This document shows, piece after piece, positions 47,931 through 59,111 of a stretch of DNA of 64,000 bases. Origin of the DNA: Dalbergia cochinchinensis. Its lineage: Eukaryota; Streptophyta; Magnoliopsida; Fabales; Fabaceae. The DNA lies in the NCBI GenBank assembly GCA_031216125.1, contig CM062371.1, positions 18,001,501 through 18,065,500 on the forward strand, read 5' to 3'. The notes under the pieces are model-generated. The model was not told where the DNA came from. It did no database searches and was given only the letters and a program-made list of their open reading frames with translations. Each line of letters begins with the position of its first letter. The first letter of the stretch is position 1. The position numbers and the translations under genes were made by a program.

Positions 47931-50355
47931 TAATTTCCTATTATGTGTCTTAAGAACCCTTTTAATTAAGAAAGAAAACAATCTTTTCTAAACTAATCTT
48001 ATGCTTTAAAATTACTCTCAAATAATTATTTGACTCAAGATAAATAAATAAAATTAATTTATCTTTAATTAGAGCCTAATATTGCCTATATTTATTTGAT
48101 TACGTAAATAAGCTCATTTATTATTAATTAGGGCAAAATGGTAATTTCAATAAAAATTCTAAACCACCCTAACATTTTCAAATATCAAATTACACATGTA
48201 ATAAACATTTTGAACTCCCGGCGATGACTAGGTTCAGAATTACTTAATCTCGTGTTAAATTACCACAGTGGGTATTTTGGTAATTTCACTTATGTAAAAA
48301 ATTGGAAGTTAATATTTTCACATCTACACACACATAATCCCCTTCAAGCATAAAACTAACCCCTTGAGGATAGCCTGACTACTTCGCCCTCGATTTCGCA
48401 AGAAAACGATTTATGATTTTTGGTCATTTGTACATTGAAAAATTGAAAATCGCGATTTTTGCACATATTGCTATTTAATCACCATATAATGTTATTCTAA
48501 TATCAAAATATCCTATTGAAGATGGCCTGGACCATTTTGGCCTCAAATCTTGTGTAGAAATGACCTAGGGGTATTTTGGTCATTTTGCATAGCAATAAAA
48601 ATCGAGGCGTTACATTCCCCACTCCCACCTACTTCACCATTTTCAAGGAATTTTACATTACCAATTTATGCAATTCTTGGGCTATGGTTACGACAATAAA
48701 GATATACCTTTTAAACTTCTCTGGATAGCTAATAAAATATCCACTTGCTGTTCGAGAATCTAACTTCTTTTCGTGTGGACTATGTACTCTTGCTTCTGTT
48801 GGACAACCCCAAACATTTAGATACCTTAAATTAGGTTTCCTATTAGTTCACAACTCAAAAGGAGTTTTAGGAGTTGCCTTATTAGGAGCCTATTTAGGAA
48901 ATACATACCAGTCTTTAATTCATACATCCCTAAGAATTTAGGTAGAGAGGAATTACTCATCATATTTCTAACCATACCCATCAATGTCCGATTACACCTT
49001 TCTGCTACACCATTTTGTTGTGGTGTATATGGCATTGTGTATTGTGCATGTATGCCATGTCTTTCTAGAAGTTTTGCAAATAGACCTAGACATTGTCTTA
49101 TTTCACCATGTTTTCCATAATATTCATCACCCTTATTAGACTTTATGACTTTCACCTTTTTGTCTAATTGTCTTTCAACTTTATTAATATATATCTCAAG
49201 AGCATTAATTGCTTGAGACTTTTCTTTAAGCAAATAGACATACCCATAAAACGAAAAGTCATCAATAAAGGTGATGAAGTATTTTTCTCCCCCAAGAGAT
49301 GGAGTATCAAATGGTCTACATACATCAGTGTGTATAACTTTAAGAAGTTGGTTGCTTCTTGTGGCGTCTTTCTTATTGTGTCTAGTTTGTTTTCCCTTAA
49401 TGCATTCCACGCACAAACTAAGATCAGTAAAATCAAGATTCTGCAAATTTCATTATTCACTAATCTTTCTAGCCTTTTCTTGGAAATGTGACCCGGGCAT
49501 TTATGCCATAAGTATGCAAAACTTTCTTTAAAAGCATTTTGCTGAATTCCAATACTCTGATGCTGAGTAAGTATGGATTTAGAAAATTGATCATGAAGTT
49601 TCAATCTATATAAACCATTAATGAGAACACAATAACCAATGTGTTTAGATTTCTTACATAAATTGAAACAACCATACCCACCATTAAAAACAAAACCACA
49701 ATTATCCAACACTGAAAGAGAAACTTAGTTCCTAGACATTAGAGTGCTAGGTAAATCTAGATAGCAGCTAGTCTCCAAGACTAAATGATAAGTCCCTGTT
49801 CCTTCAATTAGAGCCTTCACATGGTTTCCCATGTAGAGGAACATCTTGCTTTGGCTTTGGCTTATGGTTTGGATCATAAGGAATCCATGCATTATATTAG
49901 ACACATGAGTTGTAGCACCAGAATTAACCTACCAAGAATTATGAGGAGCATAAACCAAATTTGATTCAAAAGTACATACATATGTTTTAAACATACCTTT
50001 CTTTTCGAAACAAACCTTATGTTTAGGACAATCATTTTGAAATGTCCTTCTTTCATATAGAAGTGACATGTTTTTGCATTAGCTTGTCCTTTCTTCTTAA
50101 AATTCTTGGCTCTTGGCTTCAATGTTTTGCCAGCTCCTTGAACCAGGTTGATAGAATGACCACTTAAATTCTTGAGCGTATTTTCCTCCTAAATGAGCTT
50201 TCCAATTAGTTCATTAACATCTCGCTTTTCCTTCATGATGTTATAGTTAATTTGGAAGGCTCCATACTCAGAAAGTAGTGAGTTCAAAATGAACTGCATC
50301 ATTAAAGCATCATCTACTGCCATACCTAGTGACTTTAACCTTGCTGCAATATTAG

Positions 50356-51057
50356 TATAGGTGGGTATGTGGGTTGGCCCGGTCCGTTTAGCTTGGTCTG
50401 CAATGGACCACAATTAAACTGATCGGTCTATTTCATAAATAGACTTGATTTTAGCCTGATCTGTGTCCACTCTGCATAAGCTTATGAGTCCGTGGACCAG
50501 CCTATATAATCCTTTTCTGTTCACAATTTTTGCCCGCAGACCAACCCATGGACTAGCTCGTAGACCGGCATGTAGACCAGCCCTTTTTTTTCCTTTCATA
50601 CATTTTTTAGCTTTTTTTATAACCCATACTATATTATATTTATATATTTATATTTATACAGTATATTTTACCTCGCAAAACATATATACACACTTTTCAT
50701 TATAGTATCCAAAATATTACCAATTAAATATGCATAACTCCTCCAATCATAAAAAAATAATGAAACTAGAAAAGAATATAAATTAACAACTACCAACTAT
50801 CAAATATCAAACATAAGCAAATCAAATACTAAATACAAATACAAAAAATGGTAGAATAAATCAACTTATCAAAGTCCATCCATTAAGAGCATAAATAAAT
50901 ACTGCAAAATGGAAGAATTCCCTCACTTATGTGGGTTAAGCGATACAGGGAAAAAAAGTCCATGGATTGGTGGACTAAAATTTTTTTGGTCCATTTTCAT
51001 GCTGGTTGCGAGTTAAACTGGTCGGTCCGCAAATTGTAACCCGTATACCCAACTCTA
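50356..51057. mobile_element. Non-autonomous hAT element, 702 bp (family member 1), nested in copia gag
   Basis: Flanked by a perfect 8-bp duplication AATATTAG (50348-50355 and 51058-51065). The left end TATAGGTGGGTATGTGGGTT and the complement of the right end TAGAGTTGGGTATACGGGTT match at most positions. Subterminal regions are rich in GGTCCGC/GGACC phrases. The copia gag frame resumes on both sides. It is the same family as 55953-56628. Confidence 0.82.
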
Positions 51058-52052
51058 AATATTAGTCATCTCAATAATATGTTCTCGCATGGACTTTGAC
51101 CCATCAAACTTCATGGCCATGAGTTAAGTCATTAACGTACTAGTAAGTGACTTATCAATATAACAGAAATAGCCTTTCACAAATTTAAGATATTTATTAG
51201 CACTTTTTGTTTGTGGAATAGTAGTATTAATGTTATTTGCAATAGCCATTCACATGAATATGATGCTCAATCTGTTAGAATGTTCCCATGCCTTAAGGGC
51301 ATACTTCTCTTCCAAAAGTGACAAGTCAAGATCCAAAACACCTAAGTTAAACTTCACCTGTTCACTCTATTCAGAGAAGTTCAAGCCATTGAAAGTGGTA
51401 ATAGATGAAGCTTGCGAACAAAGAGAAATATTTGTAAAATAAATCATATGATGCTCATATTAATTATATCATACATTCATATTATAGCACAAATCAAAGC
51501 ACATATTATAGTTCAACTTTGGGCAAATACTACGATGCACTAATATAAATAAATGCCACTCTTATCATGATTGAAAAATTACATATTCTCAGCCAAACAC
51601 ATATATTATCTTTGGACAATATGCATATTTGATTCAAGGATTTTAATTTCCCACATTCATGTTTATTAATCACATAATAAGATTTTCTTTTGGCCAAGTC
51701 TAAGTTCTAGTAGTTAATTAACAATCACATTTTTCAATGGCATTTCATATTATTTTAACTTGGCCACTTTGATGTATACAAGTTTTAAATAATAGACTAT
51801 TCCAACTAGTTGTCACATAAGTCTACATAAAATGATCATGAAAGTTGAATTAATGAACATGCAAATTCATTCACGGTACTGAAATGAATGATTAATTACA
51901 AACCAAGGAATATGGTTTTTCGAGAAACCATGATTGAATTAAAAGTTTCAAATACTAAAACAAGGGTAAACTTTCAAGTATAGTTGTACTTGATGATGGC
52001 CTAAAATATATGAAGACTGTGAAACTTCAATAAATGAAATTTCTTCACTTTA

Positions 52053-53448
52053 GGGTGTGTTTAGTTTGTGAAAATATTTCTTATTTTCATTTTCTATTTT
52101 TATTTCCTGAAAAGGATTTTAATTTTCAGATTTTCAAAATTAGAAAATGCGTTTGGTTTGTAAAGGTAGGTTTTGTCTTTAGAAAGTGAAAACAATGAAA
52201 ATATGTTTATTTTATCTGTTTTCAAAATGCATTTCTCAAAATTAAATTTGAGATAATAATGCTAAATTTGTTATTAAAGAATAAAAGATATATATTATTT
52301 TCATTGGTTCATCTACTTAAAAAAATTGCCAATAAAAAGTATTATTCTATTGCTTATTTAAAATATGTTTGATTTGTCTCCTTTTAAAATACAATTTTTC
52401 AAATCAAATTTAATATAATATATTTATTTAATTTTTACATTTTAAATATTTATTATTGTGTTTATATCATTATAATTTATGTTGAATCTTATTTATTTTA
52501 TAGTATAAACATTTATTTATTATAAATTTATGAATTTTTTGGATTTCTATAATATTTTGAATAATTATTTTTATATTAAAATATAAAAAACATTAACCAA
52601 TTTTCATCAATCCTCTCACTTTTAATAATAATAAAAAAAATCATTACCCCAAGGCCCCAATCTGTCACCCTACATTCTCTGCCCAAACAAAAAAGCCACT
52701 CCCCACCACTATCTTCTTCAAAGTTCTGTGCCACTCACCAGCACCTACAACGCTTACAATAGCAGTGATAGACACCACTAATGCTGCTCCCTCGCAGACC
52801 GCAACGTCGCCTCACGCTTGGTCACTAACATCGCGATTTGCACCACCGCCCGCCTAGGTTGCTAGCTCCATCGCCAGTCTGCATAGCACCAGCCACGTAG
52901 ATGGTCTGTGAAGATACAATTTGCTTCACTGCCATGTTTTGCTCCAGCGATGGCTTCCCTATCTCCCACAAATGGATCTTGCAAAAGGGGCTTTTTGAAG
53001 GTATTATCAGATTGATGACTTTCATTTCTTCTTTTTGTTCCCCACTTGCCTATTTGTGGGGTTTCGATTTATTGCATCCACTGAGAAAGTGACTGCACAA
53101 AAGATGGTGTTGCTGAGGATGAGCAAGAAGGGGGGCTGCCTGCCTTGGACAAGGGAAGATAGACCTGAGAGGAAAGTTTCTGGTTGGTGATATGTATGTT
53201 GAAGAAAAAGGAAGAAGTTCTTTATAATTACGATTGAGCCACCGCGTTTTCAGTTAGAAAACATTTTCACCCCTATATGAAACATTTGGTCGGAAAGATT
53301 GAAAACGTGAAAATGACATTTTCAAATTTTCAATGAATTCAAGAAATATTTTCTAAAATTATTTTCAATATAATGAACCCAAACATAATTTCACTGTCAT
53401 TTTCTGTTTTCAGAATGAAAACAGAAAATGGCCAAACCAAACAAGCCC
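52053..53448. mobile_element. PIF/Harbinger-type element, 1396 bp, with GC-richer interior
   Basis: Flanked by TTA (52050-52052, 53449-53451). The left end GGGTGTGTTTAGTTTG and the complement of the right end GGGCTTGTTTGGTTTG differ at only a few positions, and subterminal TTTTCATTTTCTRTTTT stretches are inverted copies. The interior from about 52640 to 53230 is clearly more GC-rich and exon-like (CCGCCCGCCTAGG, TTTTGCTCCAGCGATGGCTT) but has no long intact frame and no recognised transposase. It could be a non-autonomous element carrying captured genomic DNA. Confidence 0.72.
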
Positions 53449-53451
53449 TTA

Positions 53452-54535
53452 TGTTTTGAAAAATTATGTACCGTGAAATGATTTATTGCTTACAAAATGG
53501 ATTATTCATTTAGATCATCCAATGTTTTAATCCGCCAATGTGAGAATGGTTAATAAGTTCCATTCGAAAGTCATTGTAAAGATGAATCGAATAAAAAAAT
53601 TCAAAATCCGTGAAATACGCTAATTGAGTTTTCATAATTTAGGTTCACATAAATTGAGAGAAAAATCACAAATTTTACAGATATCACATGTGAGACATTA
53701 AGTGAAAACATACAAACATATAGCATTTTGAAAGTTGAGATTTTTCATATCCGAATAAGACGAAGAAGAAGCTATGATCTTCAAGAGCCTTGCATAAAGC
53801 TGAGATAAATTGGTTTTTCTCCCTTCTCGCATACATTCATCTATATAATATATAAAGGGAATTCCCCTAGAATTAGTTATTTTGGTGTCCAATTTTCATT
53901 ACCATGTTTACTCTTGTTGTAGCTTACACACTCCAATCAGTTTTGTTTCTTTTTCCTAAAAGTTGATTGACACGCCAAACCTGTTCCATGTTCCACGTTT
54001 AAAGAGAGTTTTAGTTTTCAATTTTCTCCCTTCCAACATATCATCTGAAATTGAAGGGGAAGTTTTATGATAAATTGCTATGGAACCATGCCTCTTCTTT
54101 ATCCTGTAGAACCACTTGTTCCTCATTGTCTGCTTATGGCAGTTACAGTTCTGTACATATCATAATTAAACTGCTCCAAGACACATTTTGAATTTTTTTC
54201 GCCCTTTACTTTCTCTTTCAGAACCTATACATGATCTCTTTAATCATTCATTTCCTACTCTCTATATCTAATTCTTCCTTTCAGTTTATGTAAATTCTTC
54301 TATTGAATTGATTCCATTCTTTTGTTGTCTTATATGTGATCGAACTTGCAAGATAAATAAAGTTGTACAACTGATCAAATCAGAAGGTTATATGTACTCT
54401 TTGACTCATTTGTTCTATTATTTAATTTGGTCATTCATAATCAAAATTTATTATTTTTCACTTTAATTTACATTTTAGATACAATTAAAAATTAAAAATC
54501 AAAATATGCAAGACATGCACAAAGTTAGGTAGGGT
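53452..54535. other. Spacer, nothing recognised
   Basis: AT-rich; it could include the far part of the 5' LTR of the copia relic displaced by the PIF/Harbinger element, but no LTR boundary was found. Confidence 0.35.
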
Positions 54536-54539
54536 GAAC

Positions 54540-55240
54540 AAGAGAACAACCATGGCCCTTCATGTGTAGTGACAGAGATTAGGGTGTTTATGTTAGAAGG
54601 TTCCAAGTGGATGGCTTACCAATACACCAACATTAGAATGGCCTAGAAATCCCATTCCGAGGTCCACCCGAGGACCACTAAGGGAAAGAGAACCTGAGGT
54701 TTCCCATGGTCCACCTGAGGACTAATAGAGGAAGGACTATCTGAGATCTACCCGTGGACCACTGGAGGACCACCGAGGTGTTCCCATAGTTCATCCGAGG
54801 TCTAAAAGCAAGTAGCATCAAGCTCGAGCTCAGTGAAGAGATCCTCCTCGAAGAAAGACAAAATGACCCTAGGCAATGTCGGGAGGAAGGCCTAACGAGC
54901 GCGAGGTTAAGTATGGACATACAGGATAAAGTCTAAACAACCTGTCACTTCTCATAAGGTGCGCATCGTACCAAAGGACATGGCAGCTCTGCCTTAAAGG
55001 TAGGTCCAAGGAATATAAATGTGAGGAGAGGAAATCTTCTCTAGGTATTTTATTCACTCTGATACTCCTCCTTCACTCACTTCCTAAAACTTATTTGGGC
55101 ATTGCAGTCCCTTGCAGGTACCCACCCCTGGTGCTCTAGCCACCGTCGTGAGGAAGAAGAACGCCAAGAGAACCATCATCCGTACACTAGAGCATGGATC
55201 AAGAAGGTCAGTGACACATTCGTGCTCCCCATATCAAGTA
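54540..55240. mobile_element. GC-richer LTR-like fragment with repeated GGTCCACCCGAGGACC motif
   Basis: The segment stands out by base composition. At 54660-54800 near-palindromic words (GGTCCACCCGAGGACCAC, GGTCCACCTGAGGACT, GGACCACTGGAGGACCACC, GTTCATCCGAGGTC) recur every 40-50 bp. A TATA-like GAATATAAATGTGAGG at 55012 and, 70 bp later, GGGCATTGCAGTCCCTTGCA then GGTACCCACCCC resemble the promoter-to-end part of a plant gypsy-type LTR. Boundaries and target duplication were not found. Confidence 0.4.
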
Positions 55241-55952
55241 TAATCCTTGCTACATCGCAACTAAAATATAGATATAAAGGCTTCATTATGGTGATGTTTG
55301 GAAAAATAAAAAAAGATACAGTTTCAAGATTATTTGAATGAATCAAGATAGTTGAGTTTTCTTGGTTGATTAGTCATTTCCTTATTATCTACATACATAT
55401 GGGTTTGTGATTTAATAATCATATTTTTTTTCTTGGTTAATTAATCATTTTGTTGTGTGTACACCTACGTGTTTATGTGTAGTTGATCATGTTATTTATG
55501 GCCAAGCCTGTTTGGACAACATACACTCAACTAGAGGAAGATGCATCCTACTAGAAAAATACATTAGCCTGATATGGAAAAATTAAAGTGCTACTTGATT
55601 GAGAAAATTTGATGGTTCCTACTAATACCAAAAAGAATGTTAATAACAACTTTTTTTTAAGGATTAATTGTGTCCTCAAGGTTTTTTGTTGTTTTTGTTT
55701 ACAGGTGTTACTTGATTTTTATTTATTAATTATTCAAATTATTATACACGTTGTAACAGCATCACTAAGACATTTTTACATAGATTAGAAAAGAACCATG
55801 ATTTGTTCTAAAATGAGTTAGAGAATTTTTTACGTCATAACACATTAGTAAATTTATCCCTCTAAAATTTGTTTTGATTTTAGTCTCTCCTTTCTCCATT
55901 GTTATGTTTTTTGTCCTTTTTTTTGCATAAAAAAAAGATACACACACATTAT

Positions 55953-56628
55953 TAGAGCTGGGTATACAAGTCGCGATTCGTAGACCAACCCATTTAACTC
56001 TCACGGACTTTTTTGTCCATACCGCTTAATCTGCGGGGTAAATGGGCTTGACTCGTGGGTTTACGGACCAACCTGCTACCCTACATAAGTGAAAAAATGC
56101 TTCTATTTTGCAGTATTTATTTATGCTCTTGATGGATAGAATTTAGTGAGTTGGTTTATTCTACCATTTTGATATTTGATTTGCTTATGTTTAGTATTTG
56201 ATATTGGTAGTTGTTAATTTATATTCTTTTGTAGTTTTACTATTTTTTATGATTAGAGAAGTTATGCATATTTGATTAGTAATATTTTAGATACTGTAAT
56301 GAAAAGTGTGAGTATATATTTTGCGAGGTAAAATATATTGTATAAATATAACTATATAAACACAATATAATATAGGATATAAAAAAGCTAAAATAAATAT
56401 AAAAGCAAAAAAAAAGACTATCCGCGGGCTGGCTTGCGGACCAGTATGAGTAAAAGATGCGAACAGAAAAAATGGGTTATGCGGATTGGTCCCTAGACTC
56501 GCGAGCTTATGCAAGGCGGACGTGGACCGGGACAAAACTAAGCCCATTAACAAATGGGCCAGCCATTTAATTGTGGTCCATCGCAGACAAGGCTAGATGG
56601 ACAGGGCGAATCTGCGTACCCACTTTTA
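55953..56628. mobile_element. Non-autonomous hAT element, 676 bp (family member 2)
   Basis: The left end TAGAGCTGGGTATAC and the complement of the right end TAAAAGTGGGTACGC are related to each other and to the ends of the element at 50356. Flanks CACATTAT (55945-55952) and TACACTAT (56629-56636) agree at 6 of 8 bases, fitting a decayed 8-bp duplication. Interior text such as GATGGACCACAATTAAA on the complement is shared with member 1, in opposite orientation. No coding frame. Confidence 0.72.
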
Positions 56629-56636
56629 TACACTAT

Positions 56637-57617
56637 ATAACGGCAATTATGGTGTTTTGGTGCCCAAATTTCTTTTCTAAGTTTGTCGTTATTATTAATT
56701 TGTTAACCAACTTTTAGTATGGTCACTATTGTAAATTAATGATATTTACTGCTCACCACCAAATCTAGTTTTTTCACTGAGAAATAATAATTTGTAAATA
56801 CTCAAGTGATTTTCTTATCCTCTTGCCTTACTAACCAATCAAAAGGAAACTAATTAAATCTCATTTGCTTCTTATTGCAATATGATTGTTTTGTAGAAGT
56901 TAGCATTCAGTGAAGAGAAGAGAATTGCAATTTCAGTCTTTGTACCAAAAAGCGACATCTCTGGCTCGCAAAAGGTTCTTCTTTTTCTTTTTTTTTTTAC
57001 CAAAAATATATTTGTTAACATTGTTATTTATTACTTAATTCATTGATGAATTACATCTTCCATCTTTTCTATCCTGAAGGTTTAAAAAAAGCCTTAGAAG
57101 ATAATAAAATGAATGAAATCCGGCCGCTATTATTGCTTCACAATTCGACAAGAAATAAGACTAGAAAGAAACCATGCATTACTTCCGGTGGATGTATTTT
57201 TTATTCAAGAAATTAATTTATTGACATTGATAATTACTTCAATGTGCTTAGTTAGTATCATTCACAATTTTAAAAGTCTCTCCTCCACATGGCCATCTTT
57301 AATTTCAATATCAGTAACTATATTATTTGCATTTGGAATGTGAATAGTTTGTATACATACATTTACTTTGATAAGGTTATCATGGTCACTTTTGTCATTT
57401 TTTTCCAATAGTTTTGTTGCGATCTTTGGGAGAAAAATATATATCTTAGTAACTGAGAGAGTAAAGTTCAATAGTATCATTTTTTTAAGGGAGTAGGGAA
57501 TATGTTATACTAAAAAAGTAAAAAAATACAGCTCGACGGGCACTGTTATTCCAGGGAAGTCACTAGTACACGTATAATGATGGAAGTCTCTTTTGTGTTC
57601 TGAATACAACACTAAAC

Positions 57618-57620
<3 letters not shown>
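56637..57620. other. Spacer, nothing recognised
   Basis: AT-rich; no supportable features. Confidence 0.35.

Positions 57621-57678
<58 letters not shown>
57621..57678. repeat. (TA)29 microsatellite
   Basis: An uninterrupted run of TA dinucleotides, 58 bp. It is likely polymorphic between accessions and its true length may be affected by assembly. Confidence 0.95.
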
Positions 57679-57681
<3 letters not shown>

Positions 57682-58320
57682 CATAGAGATGACCAATTAT
57701 GTGTGTAGCCACTTTCAATGTAATGTGTCCATCAAGTATGAGTTTTAACATATGTGATTAACTTAATTCAAGATTTAAAACTGGTAGTAGGCCGTTATTA
57801 TCTTTATTAGTTTGTTCAATTTGAAATTTAAACTGACAGTAGATAGTTATTATCTTTATCATGTTAAGCCACTAACAGAAGTCACAACTTGGTAACTTCC
57901 AACACCTTCACCCTGCCCATAGCTCTCCAAATATCTATTTCATTTGATAAATCCACTCGAGTGTCAACCGACCTCTATTTTTGTTAATTGAAATGATTAT
58001 TTCATGAACTATTTTATCAAATATACAATCCTTTGGGGATAGAGTGGTAGTTCTATATTGTCAATTTGATCCATGGCAGGTAATCACTTCTGTTGAGTGT
58101 AGTTGGCGTTTAAATGAATTTATCATACAAAATGAATCTAAGTTATCACAAGCAAAGATAATTTCTTTCTAAGGGCTATTTTGTAGTTACATAATATTTC
58201 ATGAGCCAAATTGGCAGTTCCATGTATTTTAATAAAATTTCAAATCAAAAAAATGTATTTTAATAAAATAATATTTTTTGGTCAGAAAATATTGTTTTAG
58301 TCAAGAAATCAGCTCATGAC
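57679..58320. other. Spacer, nothing recognised
   Basis: No coding signal; a phrase of the type AAACTG(G/A)(C/T)AGTAG..GTTATTATCTTTAT occurs twice (57778 and 57830), a short local duplication. Confidence 0.35.
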
Positions 58321-58324
58321 CAAT

Positions 58325-58807
58325 GTTCTGAAAATCAAATCTGACCGGCCGATCGAACCTGGAATCGGGCTGCTATCTGGTTTGGGTTATACCTAAAAAT
58401 CATTTCAGAAAAAATTGGCCAAGAACTGCTTTGAACCGCCCGGGAACTAGTAAACCAGGCAAATAGGCCTGACCAAAAAATGGGTCCGACCTTTTTTTTG
58501 TGAAAAAGATGCAAAATGACATCATTTTGGATTTCTTTTTAAAAAAGACTAAACTCTCATATTTTCTATTTTTTTTCCTTTTCTAATATGTGAAGTAGTA
58601 ACTTGAGAGATTTGATCCGTATAAATAATATTTATTTTAATTAAGAAATTAATTATATTATATTATATGTATTTTATTGATGTTTAATTTAATTTTTAAT
58701 TATTTTATAATATATATTTTATTTTATATTTTTACACCAGATTGATCGATTTAACCTTTAAATTTTTATCCTGACCGGTGTGACGTGCGGTCGAAATTTC
58801 AGAACTT
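58325..58807. mobile_element. Probable MITE with GTTCTGAAA ends
   Basis: The left end GTTCTGAAAATCAAATCTGACCGG and the complement of the right end GTTCTGAAATTTCGACCG are inverted copies. The interior has GACCGG and AACCGG phrases as in the hAT element at 25944. The target duplication is unclear. It lies about 125 bp before the pyrimidine-rich leader of CWC15. Confidence 0.45.
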
Positions 58808-58929
58808 GCTTCCTCGTGACTGAGCCCAGCACGCATAGACTATTAAAATAGAAAATCCGGGTCCTTTTAGCCCATCAACTCTCGTCTGACATGCCCACGT
58901 TCGCCGACCAAAAAAAATAAAAACAAAAA

Positions 58930-59111
58930 TCACACATTAGGTTCTGTTCCCTTCTCTCTTCGCTCTTCTCTCTCGCTCTTTCCAGCCTCCTCGTCTTCTA
59001 CGAAAACCCTTTCTTTCTCGTGCAAACAAATTCGGGTGACGGAACCACTCAGCCAGCGATAAGAACCTCAAAGCTCCGTCGAATCTCTTCGATCCGAAAG
59101 AGGTACGACCG
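58930..59111 (+). promoter_or_regulatory. Probable 5' untranslated leader of CWC15
   Basis: A pyrimidine-rich stretch (CCTTCTCTCTTCGCTCTTCT and onward) of the kind common around plant transcription starts and leaders, directly upstream of the ATG at 59112. The exact start site cannot be seen. Confidence 0.4.

Larger units (their letters stand above)
44501..48614. mobile_element. Solo LTR, 4114 bp, Tekay/Del chromovirus-like, nested in the copia relic
   Basis: Flanked by a perfect TTCCC duplication (44496-44500 and 48615-48619). It begins TGTAACACCCTAATA and ends GAGGCGTTACA, so the ends form an inverted TGTAAC(A/G)CC. LTRs of several kilobases with these ends are a feature I associate with Tekay/Del chromoviruses. 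No gag-pol coding is present inside, and the copia reading frames continue on either side, so this is a single LTR left by recombination rather than a full element. It contains a 54-bp tandem duplication (about 45451-45558) and a duplication with period about 174 bp (47650 and 47824). The reading frames inside (for example 47185-47454) show no family resemblance. Confidence 0.7.
43965..51470 (-). pseudogene. Ty1/copia gag-pol relic, minus strand, split by two later insertions
   Basis: On the minus strand: gag N-terminal part at 51440-51066 (FNGLNFSE; SLLEEKYALKAWEHSNRLS); gag C-terminal part at 50347-50165 (IAARLKSLGMAVDDALMM; ILNSLLSEYGAFQINYN). Knuckle relic at about 50070 (CHFYMKEGHF, second Cys changed to Tyr). 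Protease at about 49918 (VNSGATTHVSN, catalytic Asp replaced by Asn). Pre-integrase at 49540-49380. Integrase core at 49380-48960 (VIHTDVCRPF, FITFIDDFSFYGYVYL, PYTPQQNGVAERCNRTL). After the nested solo LTR, 44425-43965 gives the linker and start of reverse transcriptase (PLRRSQRARKLAIT, YKWVFKIKRDSN). Sequence ends before the YVDD region, so the 3' half is deleted. No LTR was confirmed; 51470-52050 may be its 5' LTR. Confidence 0.88.

Noticed and set aside
50414..50705. Frames rich in repeated ARRPxxxL-type text on both strands
   Set aside because: They lie inside the non-autonomous hAT element and reflect its GGTCCGC-type repeats.
57505..57751. Minus-strand frames with a long alternating Ile-Tyr stretch
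   Set aside because: They are translations of the (TA)29 microsatellite, not proteins.
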